Assembly: GCA_030595585.1 (NCBI GenBank)
Contig: JAUVCY010000013.1
Coordinates: 1-14,127 of the forward strand
Direction: 5' to 3'
DNA from: Thermoplasmatota archaeon
Lineage (GTDB): Archaea > Thermoplasmatota > Penumbrarchaeia > Penumbrarchaeales > Penumbrarchaeaceae
DNA length: 14,127 nt
Position 1 is the first letter of the stretch, and the number at the start of each line of letters is the position of its first letter. The notes beneath the pieces are model-generated. The model was not told the DNA's origin, made no database searches, and saw only the letters and a program-made list of their open reading frames with translations. Positions 13,433 to 14,127 of this stretch are shown piece by piece. The translations under genes were made by a program, and so were the position numbers.

Positions 13433-13453
13433 TGGTTCAGACAATGTATCTTT

Positions 13454-14127
13454 GTGTACGTCGAACGTGATATTGAAGATCACTTTCAAAGGATCATCGG
13501 CCTGGACAAGGTCATTGCAATAGTGGGTCCCAGGCAGGCGGGTAAGACCACTCTGCTGAGGAACAGGATATCGGATTCAATATCCTATCTTCTGTTTGAT
13601 GATGTGGATGTAAGGTCCCTGTTCGAAGAGGATGTAAAAGGATTTCAGACCAGATATCTTGAGGGGAATGATGTTACCATTCTGGATGAGATCCAGATCT
13701 GCAAGGATGCCGGGATCAATCTGAAGTATTTGAACGATACGGGCAATCGGATGTGGATCACCTCTTCATCGGAGTTACTGTTGGGAAAAGAGGTCCTCTC
13801 ATACCTTGTGGGGAGGGTATCGATCATCAGATTGTACCCATTCTCATTGTCAGAGGTGATGAGAGCAAGGAGGTACCGGCCCTCGGATAAGATACAGGTC
13901 AAACGGTCACTGAGAGAGATCATCTCCTACGGCGGATATCCGGAAGTTGTCCTTGAGAAGGACCCGATGTTAAAAAGTGTCCTTTTAAGGGATCTATATG
14001 AGACCATGGTGTTGAAGGACATCTCCAGGGTTTTTGACATAAATGATACTGATGCGCTTGAGAGGTCGGCCAGGTATCTTTCGAACATGTTCACGGGTCT
14101 ACTCTCCATGGAGAGCATGTCCAGAGA
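13454..14127 (+). CDS. AAA_14/DUF4143-family ATPase, N-terminal part (runs off the window)
   Basis: 224 codons are visible with no stop before the right edge. The P-loop is GPRQAGKTTLL (25-35), Walker B is VTILDE (D78, E79), and a sensor-like WITSSSELL is at 101-109. GRVSIIRLYPFSLSEVM (120-136) and YGGYPEVV match the hallmark segments of this family (AAA_14 N-terminal ATPase followed by DUF4143). Such proteins are abundant in archaea and some bacteria, often in many divergent copies, with no settled function. GTG 13454 is chosen because the conserved fold begins soon after and the TATA box is 26 bases upstream; there is no visible Shine-Dalgarno site. The Ser-rich sensor differs slightly from the usual GSSS but looks functional. 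Confidence 0.88.
   Translation, partial: MYVERDIEDHFQRIIGLDKVIAIVGPRQAGKTTLLRNRISDSISYLLFDDVDVRSLFEEDVKGFQTRYLEGNDVTILDEIQICKDAGINLKYLNDTGNRMWITSSSELLLGKEVLSYLVGRVSIIRLYPFSLSEVMRARRYRPSDKIQVKRSLREIISYGGYPEVVLEKDPMLKSVLLRDLYETMVLKDISRVFDINDTDALERSARYLSNMFTGLLSMESMSR

Overview
The window looks like chromosomal DNA from an archaeon, most likely a euryarchaeote of the Thermoplasmatota type. The lineage is my inference and no marker gene here fixes it. Four points support archaea. Arginine is mostly AGG/AGA and ATA is common for isoleucine. Several genes have a TATA-like box centred about 26 bases before the start codon, which implies leaderless mRNAs. TTG and GTG starts are frequent. Surface proteins with C-terminal membrane anchors and an archaeal-style AAA_14/DUF4143 ATPase are present. 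Against this stands a full-length polynucleotide phosphorylase, normally a bacterial enzyme.

Layout: (1) 1-2283, minus: an exported M14-family zinc carboxypeptidase, running off the left edge. (2) 2284-2413: a divergent promoter region with a strong palindrome, then a small winged-helix protein (plus). (3) 2751-3134, minus: a NikR-type nickel-responsive regulator with all four metal ligands, divergent from (4) 3263-5878, plus: a three-gene metal ABC importer of the ZnuABC/TroABC class (lipoprotein, ATPase, permease). The space between regulator and importer holds TATA boxes and two identical palindromic octamers 21 bases apart. (5) 5870-8634, minus: polynucleotide phosphorylase followed, with a 4-base overlap, by a DUF192 lipoprotein. 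The leader upstream contains a possible 17-codon upstream ORF and inverted repeats. (6) 8893-9453, minus: a secreted CARDB-like protein with a C-terminal anchor. (7) 9643-13094, minus: a DUF2330-like secreted domain and a very large propeller/Ig-like anchored protein. They appear to be one ~1,150-residue surface protein interrupted by a -1 frameshift at a run of five G. (8) 13095-13453: a gene-poor stretch with a possible winged-helix remnant and a 33-bp tandem repeat. (9) 13454-14127, plus: the N-terminal part of an AAA_14/DUF4143 ATPase.

Functionally, the clearest unit is nikR plus the metal importer, a self-contained metal-uptake module with its own sensor. The pnp-DUF192 pair is an RNA-turnover gene coupled to an unrelated-looking lipoprotein. 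The two blocks at 8.9-13.1 kb and 1-2.3 kb encode cell-surface proteins. I saw no tRNA, rRNA, CRISPR array or insertion sequence. The most unusual items are the bacterial-type PNPase in an archaeal context, the frameshifted DUF2330-propeller fusion, and a nickel-type regulator beside a zinc-type transporter.
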